In this document: one piece after another, positions 43,408-54,005 of the stretch
How the letters are laid out: each line of letters opens with the position of its first letter
How positions within the stretch are numbered: the stretch's first letter is position 1
NCBI GenBank assembly: GCA_913056185.1
Contig: CAJXLV010000017.1
Span: 1-61,945 of the forward strand
From: an uncultured Bacteroidota bacterium
GTDB lineage: Bacteria > Bacteroidota > Rhodothermia > Rhodothermales > Salinibacteraceae
DNA length: 61,945 bases
Direction of reading: 5' to 3'
Made by a program: the position numbers and the translations under genes
The notes under the pieces: model-generated
Seen by the model: only the letters and a program-made list of their open reading frames with translations
Told to the model about the DNA's origin: nothing
The model's database searches: none

Positions 43408-44058
43408 TTACGGCGCAGTGCGAGGCCGCAGGTCCACGCGCCGAATTCCCTCCGGGGCGCGAAAGGTAAACGCGGCGTCTTCGAGGGGGGGATTCAAGAC
43501 GATGTTGCGGAGGCGCAGGTCGAGGGTTGTGCCGTTGCGGTCGGTGGCCCGGAGGCGTGTGACCACCTGATCTGCGGTGCGGACCCATACCGTGGCATCG
43601 CGGAAGCGGGAAGACGACGCAGTGGCACGAAGGGAGAAGCGGCGATGCGGCTCGCCCTGCCACCGAGAGGAGCGGACGGCATCGACGGCGTATCGCTCCG
43701 TTGCGGTTGCCAGGAATGACTGGGGCGTAAGAGGGACGGCTGCCGTATCAGCGGCACGAATCACCACCTGGCTGTCGGCGGGGGCGTAGATCCAGGTGGT
43801 GGACTCGTTGGCGACAATTGTTTGTGTGGGGGTTTCCACGCGGTACCGGTCGCCGGCCAGCAGCACCTCTCCGCGCAGACGCGTGGAGTCGGTGGCGAGG
43901 TCAGACCCCGCGACCTGCGTAAACGTCGCGCGCAGGCTCGTCAGCTGGGCGTAGCGGGCCTGGAGGGCCTCCAGCGGCGATCCGTCTTGCCCCCAGGCAG
44001 GTCTTCCGAGGCCCAGGGTGAGAAGGACACAGAGCAGCACGACGCGTCGACGCATCAT
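43408..44058 (-). CDS. lolA: Outer-membrane lipoprotein carrier protein LolA
   Basis: Periplasmic chaperone that carries lipoproteins from LolCDE to the outer membrane, 216 residues. The start MMRRRVVLLCVLLTLGLG gives a signal peptide cut near PAWGQDG. Features of the family are ALQARYAQLTSLRATFTQV, RLRGEVLLAGDRYRVETPTQ, STTWIYAPADSQVVI and FRDATVWVRT, in line with the half-open beta-barrel of LolA. Either of two adjacent ATG codons (44058 or 44055) could start it. It lies upstream of the membrane protein gene on the same strand; no lolB is expected outside Proteobacteria. Confidence 0.9.
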   Translation of the reverse strand: MMRRRVVLLCVLLTLGLGRPAWGQDGSPLEALQARYAQLTSLRATFTQVAGSDLATDSTRLRGEVLLAGDRYRVETPTQTIVANESTTWIYAPADSQVVIRAADTAAVPLTPQSFLATATERYAVDAVRSSRWQGEPHRRFSLRATASSSRFRDATVWVRTADQVVTRLRATDRNGTTLDLRLRNIVLNPPLEDAAFTFRAPEGIRRVDLRPRTAP

Positions 44059-44199
44059 GGGCAGGAGCGAACAAAAGCGGGTCAGTGTAAGAACGTCAGC
44101 ACATGAACGTAACGCCCGACCGGGCGAATTATCGCGGCGCTCCGCACGGGTCATCAAAATTTGACGATCGTCCGACGGAGGGCGCCCCGGTGACAGGGC

Positions 44200-44757
44200 C
44201 TATTCGAGCGTATCTACCAGCGGGTACGCCGCCTGCGGGGTGTACAGGGCTCCGTCGGGCGTCGTCGTACTTTTGTAGAGCACCATGCGCTCGCTCCGGA
44301 CGGCGGGAAGCGAGCGCTGTTGGTGATTGCGGAGGTAGGCGTGCACGGCCTCCGGGGAGGGCGTCTCCAGACGCCCGAGGGTAATGTGGGGGTGGTAGGC
44401 CCGCCTGTCGGGGGACAGCCCTTCCGCCTCCAGGGCACTGCTCACGGCCTCGTAGAGAGCCACGAGTGAGGGCGTCCGCTCCAGCCCCACGACCAGCACC
44501 CTGAACGCCTGCGGGGTGGGGCCCGACGGCAGCGCATCGAGGCCGTACGGCACGCACCGCGGCACCGGCCCCTCCACGTGGCGCAGGGCCGCGCCGAAGC
44601 GGTGGGCCTGTGCAACATCGACCGCTCCAATGAACCGAAGGGTCACGTGAAACTGCGCCGGGGCGGTCCAACGCACCGACAATGCGTCGGCAGACTGCAA
44701 GGGGACAAGCGCGTCGCGAAGGGTGTCGGGGGGATCGAGGGCGGTGAACAGGCGCAT
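44200..44757 (-). CDS. thpR: RNA 2',3'-cyclic phosphodiesterase (ThpR, 2H family)
   Basis: 2H phosphoesterase that opens 2',3'-cyclic phosphates on RNA ends, 185 residues. The paired catalytic motifs are HVTL at residues 37-40 (FHVTLRFIGAV) and HITL at 124-127 (YHPHITLGRL), with the expected near-90-residue spacing. The start MRLFTALDPPDTLRDAL is the family N-terminus, so ATG at 44757 was chosen over the longer frame. It is divergent from the molybdenum-carrier-like gene across 124 bases. Confidence 0.94.
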   Translation of the reverse strand: MRLFTALDPPDTLRDALVPLQSADALSVRWTAPAQFHVTLRFIGAVDVAQAHRFGAALRHVEGPVPRCVPYGLDALPSGPTPQAFRVLVVGLERTPSLVALYEAVSSALEAEGLSPDRRAYHPHITLGRLETPSPEAVHAYLRNHQQRSLPAVRSERMVLYKSTTTPDGALYTPQAAYPLVDTLE

Positions 44758-44881
44758 GGGGGCGCGTCCGGGAACGAAGAGTAGATTTTTGAAAACCGAA
44801 GGGGACCGTGGAAAGTTCAATCTCCTGTTGCATATCCATGCACACGGCTCCGCTGCCTCGTGCACACACGACCCCGACCCC

Positions 44882-45373
44882 ATGACGCTCCACAAAATCG
44901 TATCCGGCGGACAGACCGGGGGGGACCGGGCTGCGCTGGATGCCGCACAGGCCCACGGCGTGCCGGTCGGCGGCTGGTGCCCGAGGGGGCGGCGGGCCGA
45001 AGACGGACGCATCCCAGCCCGGTATCCGCTCGAAGAGACGCCCACGAACGACTACGCCCAGCGCACTGCGTGGAACGTGCGCGACAGCGACGGCACGCTC
45101 CTCATTGCTCCGGCCCCGCTCCGTGGTGGCACGGCGCTAACGCTGGAGGAAGCGGAGACGCGAGGGAGACCGGTGCACCACGTTCGCCCCACCGATCTCG
45201 CCTCCGTGCGCACAATTCGAGCGTGGGCGGCCGAGAACGAGGTCCGGGTTCTGAATGTGGCGGGGCCGCGGGCCAGCGAGGCCGACGGCATATACGACCA
45301 GGCGCGGGCCATCCTCGACGCCTTCCTTTTGGCGCTCCCCCGGGCGGACGCCCCCCGCGAGAACCCCGAGTGA
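44882..45373 (+). CDS. Putative molybdenum-carrier / SLOG-fold protein
   Basis: 163 residues of the putative molybdenum-carrier family (MoCo carrier, Rossmann-like SLOG fold). The hallmark start is KIVSGGQTGGDRAALDAA, followed by VPVGGWCPRGRRAEDG, YPLEETPTNDYAQRT, NVRDSDGTLLIAP and GGTALTLEEA. Related proteins have been proposed to bind molybdenum cofactor or nucleotides, but the biological role is not settled. No molybdenum-enzyme gene is in the window. ATG at 44882 was preferred to longer frames because it begins at the conserved strand. It is convergent with the small membrane-protein gene. Confidence 0.85.
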   Translation: MTLHKIVSGGQTGGDRAALDAAQAHGVPVGGWCPRGRRAEDGRIPARYPLEETPTNDYAQRTAWNVRDSDGTLLIAPAPLRGGTALTLEEAETRGRPVHHVRPTDLASVRTIRAWAAENEVRVLNVAGPRASEADGIYDQARAILDAFLLALPRADAPRENPE

Positions 45374-45395
45374 GGGACCGGAGTTGTGGGCGAAT

Positions 45396-45716
45396 CTACG
45401 AGCGGTCCGCTTCGTCCGGTGCCTCCGAGGGATGGCGACGGTGACGCTGCGCGAAGAGGTCCTCCCCCGCCTCCACCCGCCCGGCGGCCGACCACAGCAG
45501 CCCCACACCCACGACCGTGGCCACCACCACAAACAGGGTGAAGGCCGGCCAGAGGGGCGCTTCAAAGCCAAACTGGCTCGCACGGGCCTGGGGCTGGTGC
45601 ACCCATTTGTCGAGCCCCCAGGCGGCCATCGATCCCCCGATGGCGGCAAACACCACCGCGCCGCTCTTCAGAAGGCGAGCCGGGGCGCTGGATGATTGAT
45701 CATTCGGCGACGGCAT
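45396..45716 (-). CDS. Small two-helix membrane protein overlapping hisF
   Basis: 106 residues, family not recognised. Two hydrophobic helices lie at about residues 16-35 ([19 protein letters not shown]) and 52-72 ([18 protein letters not shown]). A short Lys/Gln-rich loop separates them, and an acidic/basic tail follows. ATG at 45716 lies inside the hisF 3' end (17-base overlap), so translation is probably coupled to hisF. The two-helix layout recalls AtpZ/AtpI-like proteins, but no ATP-synthase genes are near, so I leave it unnamed. Confidence 0.62.
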   Translation of the reverse strand: MPSPNDQSSSAPARLLKSGAVVFAAIGGSMAAWGLDKWVHQPQARASQFGFEAPLWPAFTLFVVVATVVGVGLLWSAAGRVEAGEDLFAQRHRRHPSEAPDEADRS

Positions 45717-46506
45717 AGCGATCGGTCCATTCGTCGGAAGGAGGGCGAACGGGCAGGCCGGCGTCGCGAAGGTACGCCTTTGCCTCGCCCACAGTATGCT
45801 CGCGGAAGTGAAAGATGGACGCGGCGAGCACGGCACTGGCGCGCCCCTCCACGAGGCCCTCGCGCAGGTGCTCCAGCGTGCCGGCACCGCCGGACGCAAT
45901 GACCGGAATCTGCACCGCGTCGGTGACGGCCCGGAGCAGGTCTAGGTCGTAGCCCTCCTTCGTCCCGTCCCGGTCCATAGACGTGAGCAGAATCTCACCC
46001 GCCCCGCGGGCCTCCGCCTCCGCGGCCCACTCCACCGCGTCGCGGCCCGTGGGTTTGCGGCCGCCGTGGACGACCACCTCCCACGTGAGGTCGCGGTCGT
46101 CGCGCCGTTTTGCGTCAATGGCCACCACCATGCACTGATTTCCAAACGCGTCGGCCCCGCGGGCGATCAGGCGTGGGTCCTTCACCGCGGCGGAATTGAT
46201 GGCCACCTTGTCGGCGCCCGCGTGCAGCATGGCCCGCATGTCTTCGACCGTGCGCAGGCCCCCGCCCACGGTGAGGGGAATAAACACCTGATCCGCCGTA
46301 CGGCGCACCACGTCGTGCATGATGTCGCGGTCCTCGTGCGTGGCGGTAATGTCCAGAAACACCAGCTCGTCGGCCCCGGCCGCGTCGTAGGTCTGGGCCT
46401 GCTCCACTGGGTCGCCCGCGTCGCGGATGTCCACGAAGTTGATGCCTTTCACCACGCGCCCTTCGTCGACGTCGAGACAGGGAATGATGCGTTTGGCAAG
46501 CGGCAT
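45700..46506 (-). CDS. hisF: Imidazole glycerol phosphate synthase cyclase subunit
   Basis: Uses ammonia delivered by HisH to form imidazole glycerol phosphate and AICAR; (beta/alpha)8 barrel, 268 residues. Catalytic aspartates are visible as Asp11 in [15 protein letters not shown] and an Asp in [13 protein letters not shown]. The phosphate-binding loops are [13 protein letters not shown] and [13 protein letters not shown]. It lies 35 bases after hisA and overlaps the next gene by 17 bases. hisH, its partner subunit, is on the same strand 1.4 kb away with a cold-shock gene in between. Confidence 0.98.
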   Translation of the reverse strand: MPLAKRIIPCLDVDEGRVVKGINFVDIRDAGDPVEQAQTYDAAGADELVFLDITATHEDRDIMHDVVRRTADQVFIPLTVGGGLRTVEDMRAMLHAGADKVAINSAAVKDPRLIARGADAFGNQCMVVAIDAKRRDDRDLTWEVVVHGGRKPTGRDAVEWAAEAEARGAGEILLTSMDRDGTKEGYDLDLLRAVTDAVQIPVIASGGAGTLEHLREGLVEGRASAVLAASIFHFREHTVGEAKAYLRDAGLPVRPPSDEWTDRYAVAE

Positions 46507-46541
46507 GGCAAGATGTATGGCGGAAGGGAAGAAAGGAGGGG

Positions 46542-47351
46542 TTAATCGGCCTCAGGACTGTGCGGAGGCGAGGAGTCTTCGCGGAGCGCCGCGGTGGAGA
46601 AGGCGTCCAGGTCCACCTGCTCCGGGTCCTGCCACGCCCAAAACTGCTGGCAGGGAAAGCGGTTCTCGTACAGCGCCGTCCCCACGATGACCGAGTCGAC
46701 GCCGTACGGCTCGAGGGTCTGGACGTCGAGAAGGTCGCTGTGCTCGCCCACGCCCCCCGAGGCCGTAATCTTGGCGGACGACAACTGCCGTCCAAGCGTG
46801 CGGTAGGCCGCGATGTTGGGCCCGTCGAGCGTGCCGTCGCGACTGATGTCGGTATAGATGAACCGGCGCACCCCCTGCTGCTCCATGTCTTTCGCGAACG
46901 CCACCGCATCGAGCCCCGAGCCTTCCGTCCAGCCCTGCACCCGCACCTCGCCGTCGCGGGCATCGAGGCCCACCACCACGCGCTGGGGGCCGAAGGCGTC
47001 GACGGCGTCGGCCACGAGGGAGGGCGTCCGCACGGCCGCAGTGCCCAGGATCACGCGGTAGACCCCCATGTCGAGTGCGGCCTCGATCTGCTCCATGGAT
47101 CGGATGCCGCCGCCGAGCTGCACGGGAATGTCGAGGGCCTCGCACACGCTGCCAATCACGGCCCGGTTGTGTGCCCCCTCGCCGCGGGCCGCATCCAGGT
47201 CCACCACATGCAGCGTCTGAGCATTCTGCACGCGCCACAGCTTCGCCATTTTCACCGGGTTGTCGAAGTACACCGTCTCCTCATCGTAAGAGCCTTGGTG
47301 GAGGCGCACACAGCGGCCGTCGCGAATGTCGATGGCGGGGATGACGAGCAT
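46542..47351 (-). CDS. hisA: HisA, ProFAR isomerase
   Basis: Isomerises the ribose moiety of ProFAR in histidine synthesis; (beta/alpha)8 barrel, 269 residues. Seen are Asp8 in [50 protein letters not shown] and [15 protein letters not shown], the last with the second catalytic Asp. The C-terminal 20 residues are acidic ([18 protein letters not shown]) and extend past the family end. It starts directly upstream of hisF; its own promoter should be in the 274-bp gap toward the cold-shock gene. Confidence 0.97.
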   Translation of the reverse strand: MLVIPAIDIRDGRCVRLHQGSYDEETVYFDNPVKMAKLWRVQNAQTLHVVDLDAARGEGAHNRAVIGSVCEALDIPVQLGGGIRSMEQIEAALDMGVYRVILGTAAVRTPSLVADAVDAFGPQRVVVGLDARDGEVRVQGWTEGSGLDAVAFAKDMEQQGVRRFIYTDISRDGTLDGPNIAAYRTLGRQLSSAKITASGGVGEHSDLLDVQTLEPYGVDSVIVGTALYENRFPCQQFWAWQDPEQVDLDAFSTAALREDSSPPHSPEAD

Positions 47352-47625
47352 CGGAGGGCGGAGCGGAGAAAAAGAGCACCGACGGCTTTCATATTGCCGA
47401 AGGAGGCGGAGGTTCAGGGCGCGCCGGAGACGAGGGAGACGCGGTCTCCGTGAAATTGAAGGGCGAGGCGACCGGTGAAGGAACCGCCCAGGAAGCAGAA
47501 CGGTCTAACTTCTCACTTCACAACGCTTTGCGTCTCTGTCGTTGCGTCGTTGCGCCGACGATCATCCCTGTCGTGTGCGCTGCATCGGGGGAGCGCACCA
47601 ATTCAACGAACAGGTAGAACACATT

Positions 47626-47838
47626 ATGCAACGCGGAACGCTTAAGTGGTTTGACAGCGAGAAGGGATTTGGATTCATCGAGCCGGCCGACGGCGGCGAA
47701 GACGTGTTCCTTCACGTGAGCAACCTGACCGGAGCCACCCGAGGGGATGACCTGCGGGATGGCCAAGAGATGGCTTTTGAAACTGAGCGAACGGAAAAGG
47801 GCCTAAGTGCCCTGAACGCCTCGCCCGTGGGCCAATGA
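47626..47838 (+). CDS. Cold-shock domain protein
   Basis: Single CSD protein of 70 residues that binds single-stranded RNA or DNA. RNP1 is KGFGFIEP and RNP2 is EDVFLHVSN; the start MQRGTLKWFDSEKG is typical. It lies alone on the plus strand between hisH and hisA, which are both on the minus strand. A 274-bp upstream region, with a tandem GTCGTTGC at 47538-47555, may include a long 5' leader like those of other cold-shock genes. A hairpin terminator follows. Confidence 0.95.
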   Translation: MQRGTLKWFDSEKGFGFIEPADGGEDVFLHVSNLTGATRGDDLRDGQEMAFETERTEKGLSALNASPVGQ

Positions 47839-47875
47839 ATCCTCGGTCCCGCCGTTTGATCGATCGAGAGTCAAG

Positions 47876-47902
47876 GCGCCTGTCCCGTCCTGGGGCGGGC
47901 GC
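47876..47902. terminator. Bidirectional hairpin terminator
   Basis: Twelve-pair stem GCGCCTGTCCCG (47876-47887) with TGGGGCGGGCGC (47891-47902, three G-U pairs) and a three-base loop, followed by TTTG. It is between the cold-shock gene and hisH, which converge here, so it may end both transcripts. Confidence 0.75.
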
Positions 47903-47915
47903 TTTGCGTTGTGGG

Positions 47916-48554
47916 CTACGGAGCTGCGGGGGCGGAGAGGGCGGCGAAGTTCTCCAGCAGCCCCAGCCCGGCGGCTTGCGACTTTTCGGGGTGGAATTGC
48001 ACGCCGCATACGTTCTTGCGCTGCACGACGGCGGGGAAGGGGTGCCCGTACGTGGCGGTGGCGAGCACGTCGCTTGGCGCTTCGGCGACCGGGTGGTAGG
48101 AGTGTACGAAGTACACGTGCGGCGCCGCCCCGAGGCCGTCCACCAGCGGATGAGAGCGGGTGGGGTGGATGGCGTTCCAGCCCATGTGGGGCACCGATAG
48201 GCCCTCCGGCATCGCGGCGTCCACCTCTCGGAAGTGGGCCACTGCTCCGGGCAGTACGCCGAGGCCCTCGTGCTCCCCTTTCTCGTACCCGGTTTCGAAC
48301 AGCAGCTGCATGCCCACGCAGACGCCGAGGAAGGGCGTGCCCTGCTCAATCGCATCGTGGATGGGGGCCTCCAGGTCCCGCGCCCGAATCTCGTCGATAC
48401 AGGCGCGAAAGGCCCCCACGCCAGGCAGCACCAGCCGCTCGGCGTCGGCAATGTCCGGGGGCGCGTCCGTCCGGTGCACCTCAGCACCGACTGCCCCAAA
48501 CGCCTTTTCGATGGAGCGTAGGTTGCCGATGCCGTAGTCGATAATTGTGACCAT
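47916..48554 (-). CDS. hisH: Imidazole glycerol phosphate synthase glutaminase subunit
   Basis: Class I glutamine amidotransferase that feeds ammonia to HisF; 212 residues. The catalytic Cys79 is in FLGVCVGMQLLFE, and the His/Glu pair is in VQFHPEKSQ. The oxyanion strand LVLPGVGAFRACI and YFVHSYHPVAE are also family marks. ATG at 48554 gives MVTIIDYGIGNLRSIEKAF, the usual start. Downstream comes the terminator shared with the cold-shock gene, so hisH is probably not on the same mRNA as hisA-hisF. proC lies upstream, separated by 219 bases that hold a tandem repeat. Confidence 0.98.
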   Translation of the reverse strand: MVTIIDYGIGNLRSIEKAFGAVGAEVHRTDAPPDIADAERLVLPGVGAFRACIDEIRARDLEAPIHDAIEQGTPFLGVCVGMQLLFETGYEKGEHEGLGVLPGAVAHFREVDAAMPEGLSVPHMGWNAIHPTRSHPLVDGLGAAPHVYFVHSYHPVAEAPSDVLATATYGHPFPAVVQRKNVCGVQFHPEKSQAAGLGLLENFAALSAPAAP

Positions 48555-48690
48555 TGAGGGAAGGCAAGACCGTAGGAGAGAAAGAGAGAGGGTGCGACTG
48601 CGGGGGCCCGAAGCGACTCCGGGCGGGCAGGAGGGAAGCGCGATGCATGAGGAGGGATACGGGATAAAGGGAAAAGTCTCCTTCACGCAC

Positions 48691-48726
48691 CACGATTCCC
48701 GTCACGATTCCCGCCACGATTTCCGC
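48691..48726 (+). repeat. 12-nt tandem repeat, three units
   Basis: Units CACGATTCCCGT, CACGATTCCCGC and CACGATTTCCGC at 48691, 48703 and 48715, between hisH and proC. Related in sequence to the 14-nt array at 8970-9011 (shared CACGATT). Confidence 0.9.
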
Positions 48727-48773
48727 AAAAGCCGAAAGGACGGAGGCACCCTGCTTGTGAGGGGCAACTGGAG

Positions 48774-49592
48774 TTACTCCTCGTTTAATTCTTTTGAGCG
48801 CTGGGTGGCCGTGCCCACGGCGTTGATGAGCATCGTGCGCAGGCCGTGCTCTTCCAGTGCCGAGACGGCCGCGATGGCCGTCCCGCCGGGCGTGGTCACC
48901 TCGTCGCGCAGGAGGGCCGGGTGCTTGCCGGTGTCGATGGCGAGCTTAGCCGCGCCGTACACCGTCTGGGCCGCCAGGTCCGCCGCGTCGGCCCGAGAGA
49001 GGCCCTGCTTCACGCCCGCGTCCGTGAGCGCCTCGATGAACATGTACACGTATGCCGGGCCGCTGCCGGACAGGCCCGTCACCGCGTCCATGTACTCTTC
49101 GGAGACGACGACCGCGTCGCCCACCGCCGCGAAGATCGACTGTGCCTTGTCCACGTGCGCCTCCGTGGCGTAGGTGCCGGCCGAGAGCGCCGTGGCCCCA
49201 GCATCCACCAGCGCCGGGGTGTTGGGCATGGCCCGGATCACCGGCTGGTCCTGCCCAAAGTCCAGCTGCAGCCGCTCGCTGGTGATGCCGGCCAGCACGC
49301 TGATTACGAGCACGTCGCGCTCCACGTGGTCACGAAGATTGGTGATGACCTCCGCCCGGCTCTGCGGCTTGATGGTGAGCAGAATGATGGAGGCGTCCTG
49401 CACGGCCTCGATGTTGTCGGTGGTGGTGCGGAGGCCGGGAAACTCGTCCGCCATTGCGTCGAGGGCCGAGGCAGTGCGCCGGGTGGCAATCACGTGCTCG
49501 GGAGCAATGAGGTCGCTGCCAATCATGCCGCCAATGAGGGCGCGCCCAATGTTGCCGGCGCCGATCACGGCCACGGTTTCGTCTGAGAGCAT
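48774..49592 (-). CDS. proC: Pyrroline-5-carboxylate reductase
   Basis: Last step of proline synthesis, 272 residues. The NADP-binding start is VAVIGAGNIGRALIGGMI; further marks are ILLTIKPQSRAEVI, ISVLAGITSERL and VIRAMPNTPALV. The C-terminal signature GLSGSGPAYVYMFIEALTDAGV and VTTPGGTAIAAVSALEE complete it. proC lies in a histidine cluster between hisB (110 bases upstream) and hisH, an unusual place but on the same strand. Proline is a common osmolyte, so coupling to the his genes may be chance. Confidence 0.97.
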   Translation of the reverse strand: MLSDETVAVIGAGNIGRALIGGMIGSDLIAPEHVIATRRTASALDAMADEFPGLRTTTDNIEAVQDASIILLTIKPQSRAEVITNLRDHVERDVLVISVLAGITSERLQLDFGQDQPVIRAMPNTPALVDAGATALSAGTYATEAHVDKAQSIFAAVGDAVVVSEEYMDAVTGLSGSGPAYVYMFIEALTDAGVKQGLSRADAADLAAQTVYGAAKLAIDTGKHPALLRDEVTTPGGTAIAAVSALEEHGLRTMLINAVGTATQRSKELNEE

Positions 49593-49601
49593 TCGCTTTT
49601 G

Positions 49602-49636
49602 CGTTGGACGGTTGGAACGGTAAAACGTTGGACGGT
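49602..49636 (-). repeat. Short direct repeat of CGTTGGACGGT
   Basis: Two identical 11-nt units at 49602 and 49626 with a similar GGTTGGAACGGT between them, in the 110-bp gap between hisB and proC. Belongs by sequence style to the GGTTGGA-type arrays at 2361 and 38766. Confidence 0.75.
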
Positions 49637-49702
49637 GGGAAAGGGGGGCGCAACGGACTGCATGTACACCTCAATCCAAAATCCACACCCCAAAATCTAC
49701 GC

Positions 49703-50311
49703 TCAGGAGAGGGTGCCCTTTGTGGAGGCGACCTCGGCGTGATCGCGGCGGCGGCGGACGGCGGTGCGCAGGGCGCGGGCGGCGGCCTTGAAGAGCGCTT
49801 CGATCTTGTGGTGGGCGTTGTGGCCGTGCAGCACAGTCAGGTGCAGGTTGCACCGGGCGTGCTCCGCCACCGAGCGCCAGACGTGGCGTACCATCTCCGT
49901 CGACAGGTCGCCCACCCGGTCGCGCTCGAAGGAGGCGTCCAGCCGGGCGTAGCTGCGCCCGGACAGGTCCACGACGGCGCGGGCCAGGGCATCGTCCATC
50001 GGCACGTAGGCGTGGCCGTAGCGGGCAATGTGCGCCTTGTCGCCCAGGGCCTGCCGGAGGGCCTGCCCCAGCGCAATCGCGACGTCCTCGACCGTGTGGT
50101 GCTCGTCCACCTCCAGGTCGCCGTCGCACCGCAGGTGCAGGTCCAGCCCGCCGTGCTTGGCAAAGAGGTCCAGCATGTGGTCGAAAAACCCAACGCCGGT
50201 GTCTACGTCGTACGTACCGTTGCCGTCGAGCGAGAGCTCAACCGCCACGTCCGTCTCGGCGGTGGTGCGCTGGACGGTGGCCGCGCGGGGAGGGAAGGAC
50301 GAATCGGGCAT
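49703..50311 (-). CDS. hisB: Imidazoleglycerol-phosphate dehydratase
   Basis: Mn2+-dependent dehydratase of histidine synthesis, 202 residues, monofunctional (no HisN-type phosphatase domain). Metal-binding His/Glu motifs are GFFDHMLDLFAKHGG, VDEHHTVEDVAIALG, EMVRHVWRSVAEHA and LHGHNAHHKIEALFKAAARAL. The start MPDSSFPPRAATVQRTTAETDV was chosen at ATG 50311; the frame continues upstream. It would be the first gene of the minus-strand hisB-proC-hisH run. hisG, hisD, hisC and hisI are not in the window. Confidence 0.98.
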   Translation of the reverse strand: MPDSSFPPRAATVQRTTAETDVAVELSLDGNGTYDVDTGVGFFDHMLDLFAKHGGLDLHLRCDGDLEVDEHHTVEDVAIALGQALRQALGDKAHIARYGHAYVPMDDALARAVVDLSGRSYARLDASFERDRVGDLSTEMVRHVWRSVAEHARCNLHLTVLHGHNAHHKIEALFKAAARALRTAVRRRRDHAEVASTKGTLS

Positions 50312-50488
50312 GGGCGGTGGAGGAAAGCGACTGGAAACACTGCGGCGAACCGGCAGCACGACCGTTTTCACGTGCGGCTCACGACGCCCGAACACGCAGA
50401 TGTGCTGTGTGGTTTTTATACTCTACCGTACACAAAGTGCCGCAACACTCCGTCTGCACCTGTTCTTGACGAAGGACCCCACCGACCC

Positions 50489-50815
50489 GTGGCAACGTAC
50501 AGCGAGGCCGATTTTGAAGACAGCCGCTTTGACTACGGCGAGCGCGTCCGCATCCTTCTGCGCCACCCCAAGCTGGGCGGCGTGTACGACGAGGCCGAGG
50601 GCACCTGCGCGGCCCGCGAGGAAAACGTCGAGTTTGAAGCGAAAGACGGCACCATGCGCACCAAAACCCTCGTGTGGCTCAAGGACATTGACGGGTACGA
50701 AAAGCCCCACGAGGACCTCCCTGACACCACGCAGGAGGTCGATGAGGCGTGGTTCGCCGAGGAGGCGCTCCGCAAAAAAGAGGGCGACCCCCTCGATGGC
50801 GTCAGCTTCAACTAA
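50489..50815 (+). CDS. Hypothetical protein with likely GTG start, 108 residues
   Basis: Family not recognised. The best start is GTG at 50489 (VATYSEADFEDSRFDYGERVRI); no ATG lies close by in frame, although the frame is open much further upstream, antisense to hisB. The protein is acidic, without signal or membrane segments, and is beta-rich at first (GERVRILLRHPKLGGVYDEAE, KTLVWLKDIDGYEK). A TATACT-containing stretch (50419-50424) about 65 bases before the start may be its promoter. metG follows 99 bases later. Confidence 0.6.
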   Translation: MATYSEADFEDSRFDYGERVRILLRHPKLGGVYDEAEGTCAAREENVEFEAKDGTMRTKTLVWLKDIDGYEKPHEDLPDTTQEVDEAWFAEEALRKKEGDPLDGVSFN

Positions 50816-50914
50816 CGGCCCCTTCCCCCGAGGCGGCACGTCCCCACCAGAAAGCACGGGGGGGACCGGCCCGCCCCGCTCCGTCGACTATTTTGCCAAG
50901 CACTGTGTTCTCCA

Positions 50915-53062
<2,148 letters not shown>

Positions 53063-53163
53063 ACGGGGCGAAAGGGAGAGGCGCCCGCGGCGTCTCGCCA
53101 CCCCCCGGCGCGCCTTCTCGTCGCGTCTTCTCGTCGCATCCCCCGCCCAACCAGAGTCGGCGC

Positions 53164-53880
53164 ATGTGTCTGGCAATCATCTCCGCGATGGAGGTTGAGA
53201 TGGAGCTGTATCTCGAGCGGTGCACGGTGCACCGGTCCGTCGAGCGGGCCGGGCTCACGGTGCACGAGGCCACGTGGGGCGCCCACGACCTGGTGCTGGT
53301 GCAGGCGGGGGTGGGAAAGGTGAACGCGGCCCTCTGCACGCAGCTTCTCCTTGGGGCCTACGACGTCGCGGCGGTGCTCTGCACCGGGTCCGCGGGCGCG
53401 CTGGCTCCGTCGCTCGACATTGGGGACATTGTGGTGGCCACCGATTGTGTGCAGCACGACCTGGTGGTGGAGTTCATGGACCTGCCGCGCGGACAGATTC
53501 CCTTTACCGAGCATCGCTTTTTCGAAACCGACCCCGCGCTGCGCCGTCGCGCCCTGGACGTGTCGCTGCCCGGCCACACGCTCACGGAGGGGCGCGTCCT
53601 GACGGGCGATCGCTTCGTGGAGGACGAGGCGCATCGCGACCGGCTCCGCGACGCCCTGCAGGGGCACTGCGTGGAGATGGAGGGGGCGGCGGTGGGGCAG
53701 GTTTGTACCCTCAACGCGGTGCCCTTTCTGGTGGTGCGGGCCATCTCGGACCGCGCCGACGGCACGTCGGACATCGACTTCTCGGCGTTCCTGCGAGAGG
53801 CCGCGCAGTCGTCCGCCCGCATCGTGCTGCACCTGCTCGACGCCCTTCCGGCATCGTTTGCGGCCCCCGCGGCGGGCTGA
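53164..53880 (+). CDS. 5'-methylthioadenosine/S-adenosylhomocysteine nucleosidase family
   Basis: Nucleoside hydrolase of 238 residues. The active-site Met-Glu pair is in VEMEGAAVGQV (Glu173), and the catalytic Asp is in VRAISDRADG (Asp196). The nucleoside loop LVQAGVGKVNAALCTQ and GSAGALAPSLDIGDIVVATD are family marks. It would remove adenine from MTA or SAH, in keeping with metG just upstream. A menaquinone-pathway role (futalosine hydrolase, MqnB) is the alternative, but no mqn gene is in view. The start MCLAIISAMEVEME is the usual one. Confidence 0.85.
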   Translation: MCLAIISAMEVEMELYLERCTVHRSVERAGLTVHEATWGAHDLVLVQAGVGKVNAALCTQLLLGAYDVAAVLCTGSAGALAPSLDIGDIVVATDCVQHDLVVEFMDLPRGQIPFTEHRFFETDPALRRRALDVSLPGHTLTEGRVLTGDRFVEDEAHRDRLRDALQGHCVEMEGAAVGQVCTLNAVPFLVVRAISDRADGTSDIDFSAFLREAAQSSARIVLHLLDALPASFAAPAAG

Positions 53881-54005
53881 GTTCCTTGGTCCCCTCCGCC
53901 CGCGTCCCCTCCGTTGACGCCTAATTCACCCCCCTGGGGGCGAACAGAACCCTGGGGGCATTGTATCATGTCCGAATTGCATACTCGCGGATTCTCATTG
54001 CCTCT

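Noticed and set aside
49604-50488. 403-codon frame that would extend the 108-residue protein upstream
   Set aside because: It runs antisense through hisB; only the part after GTG 50489 looks like real protein.
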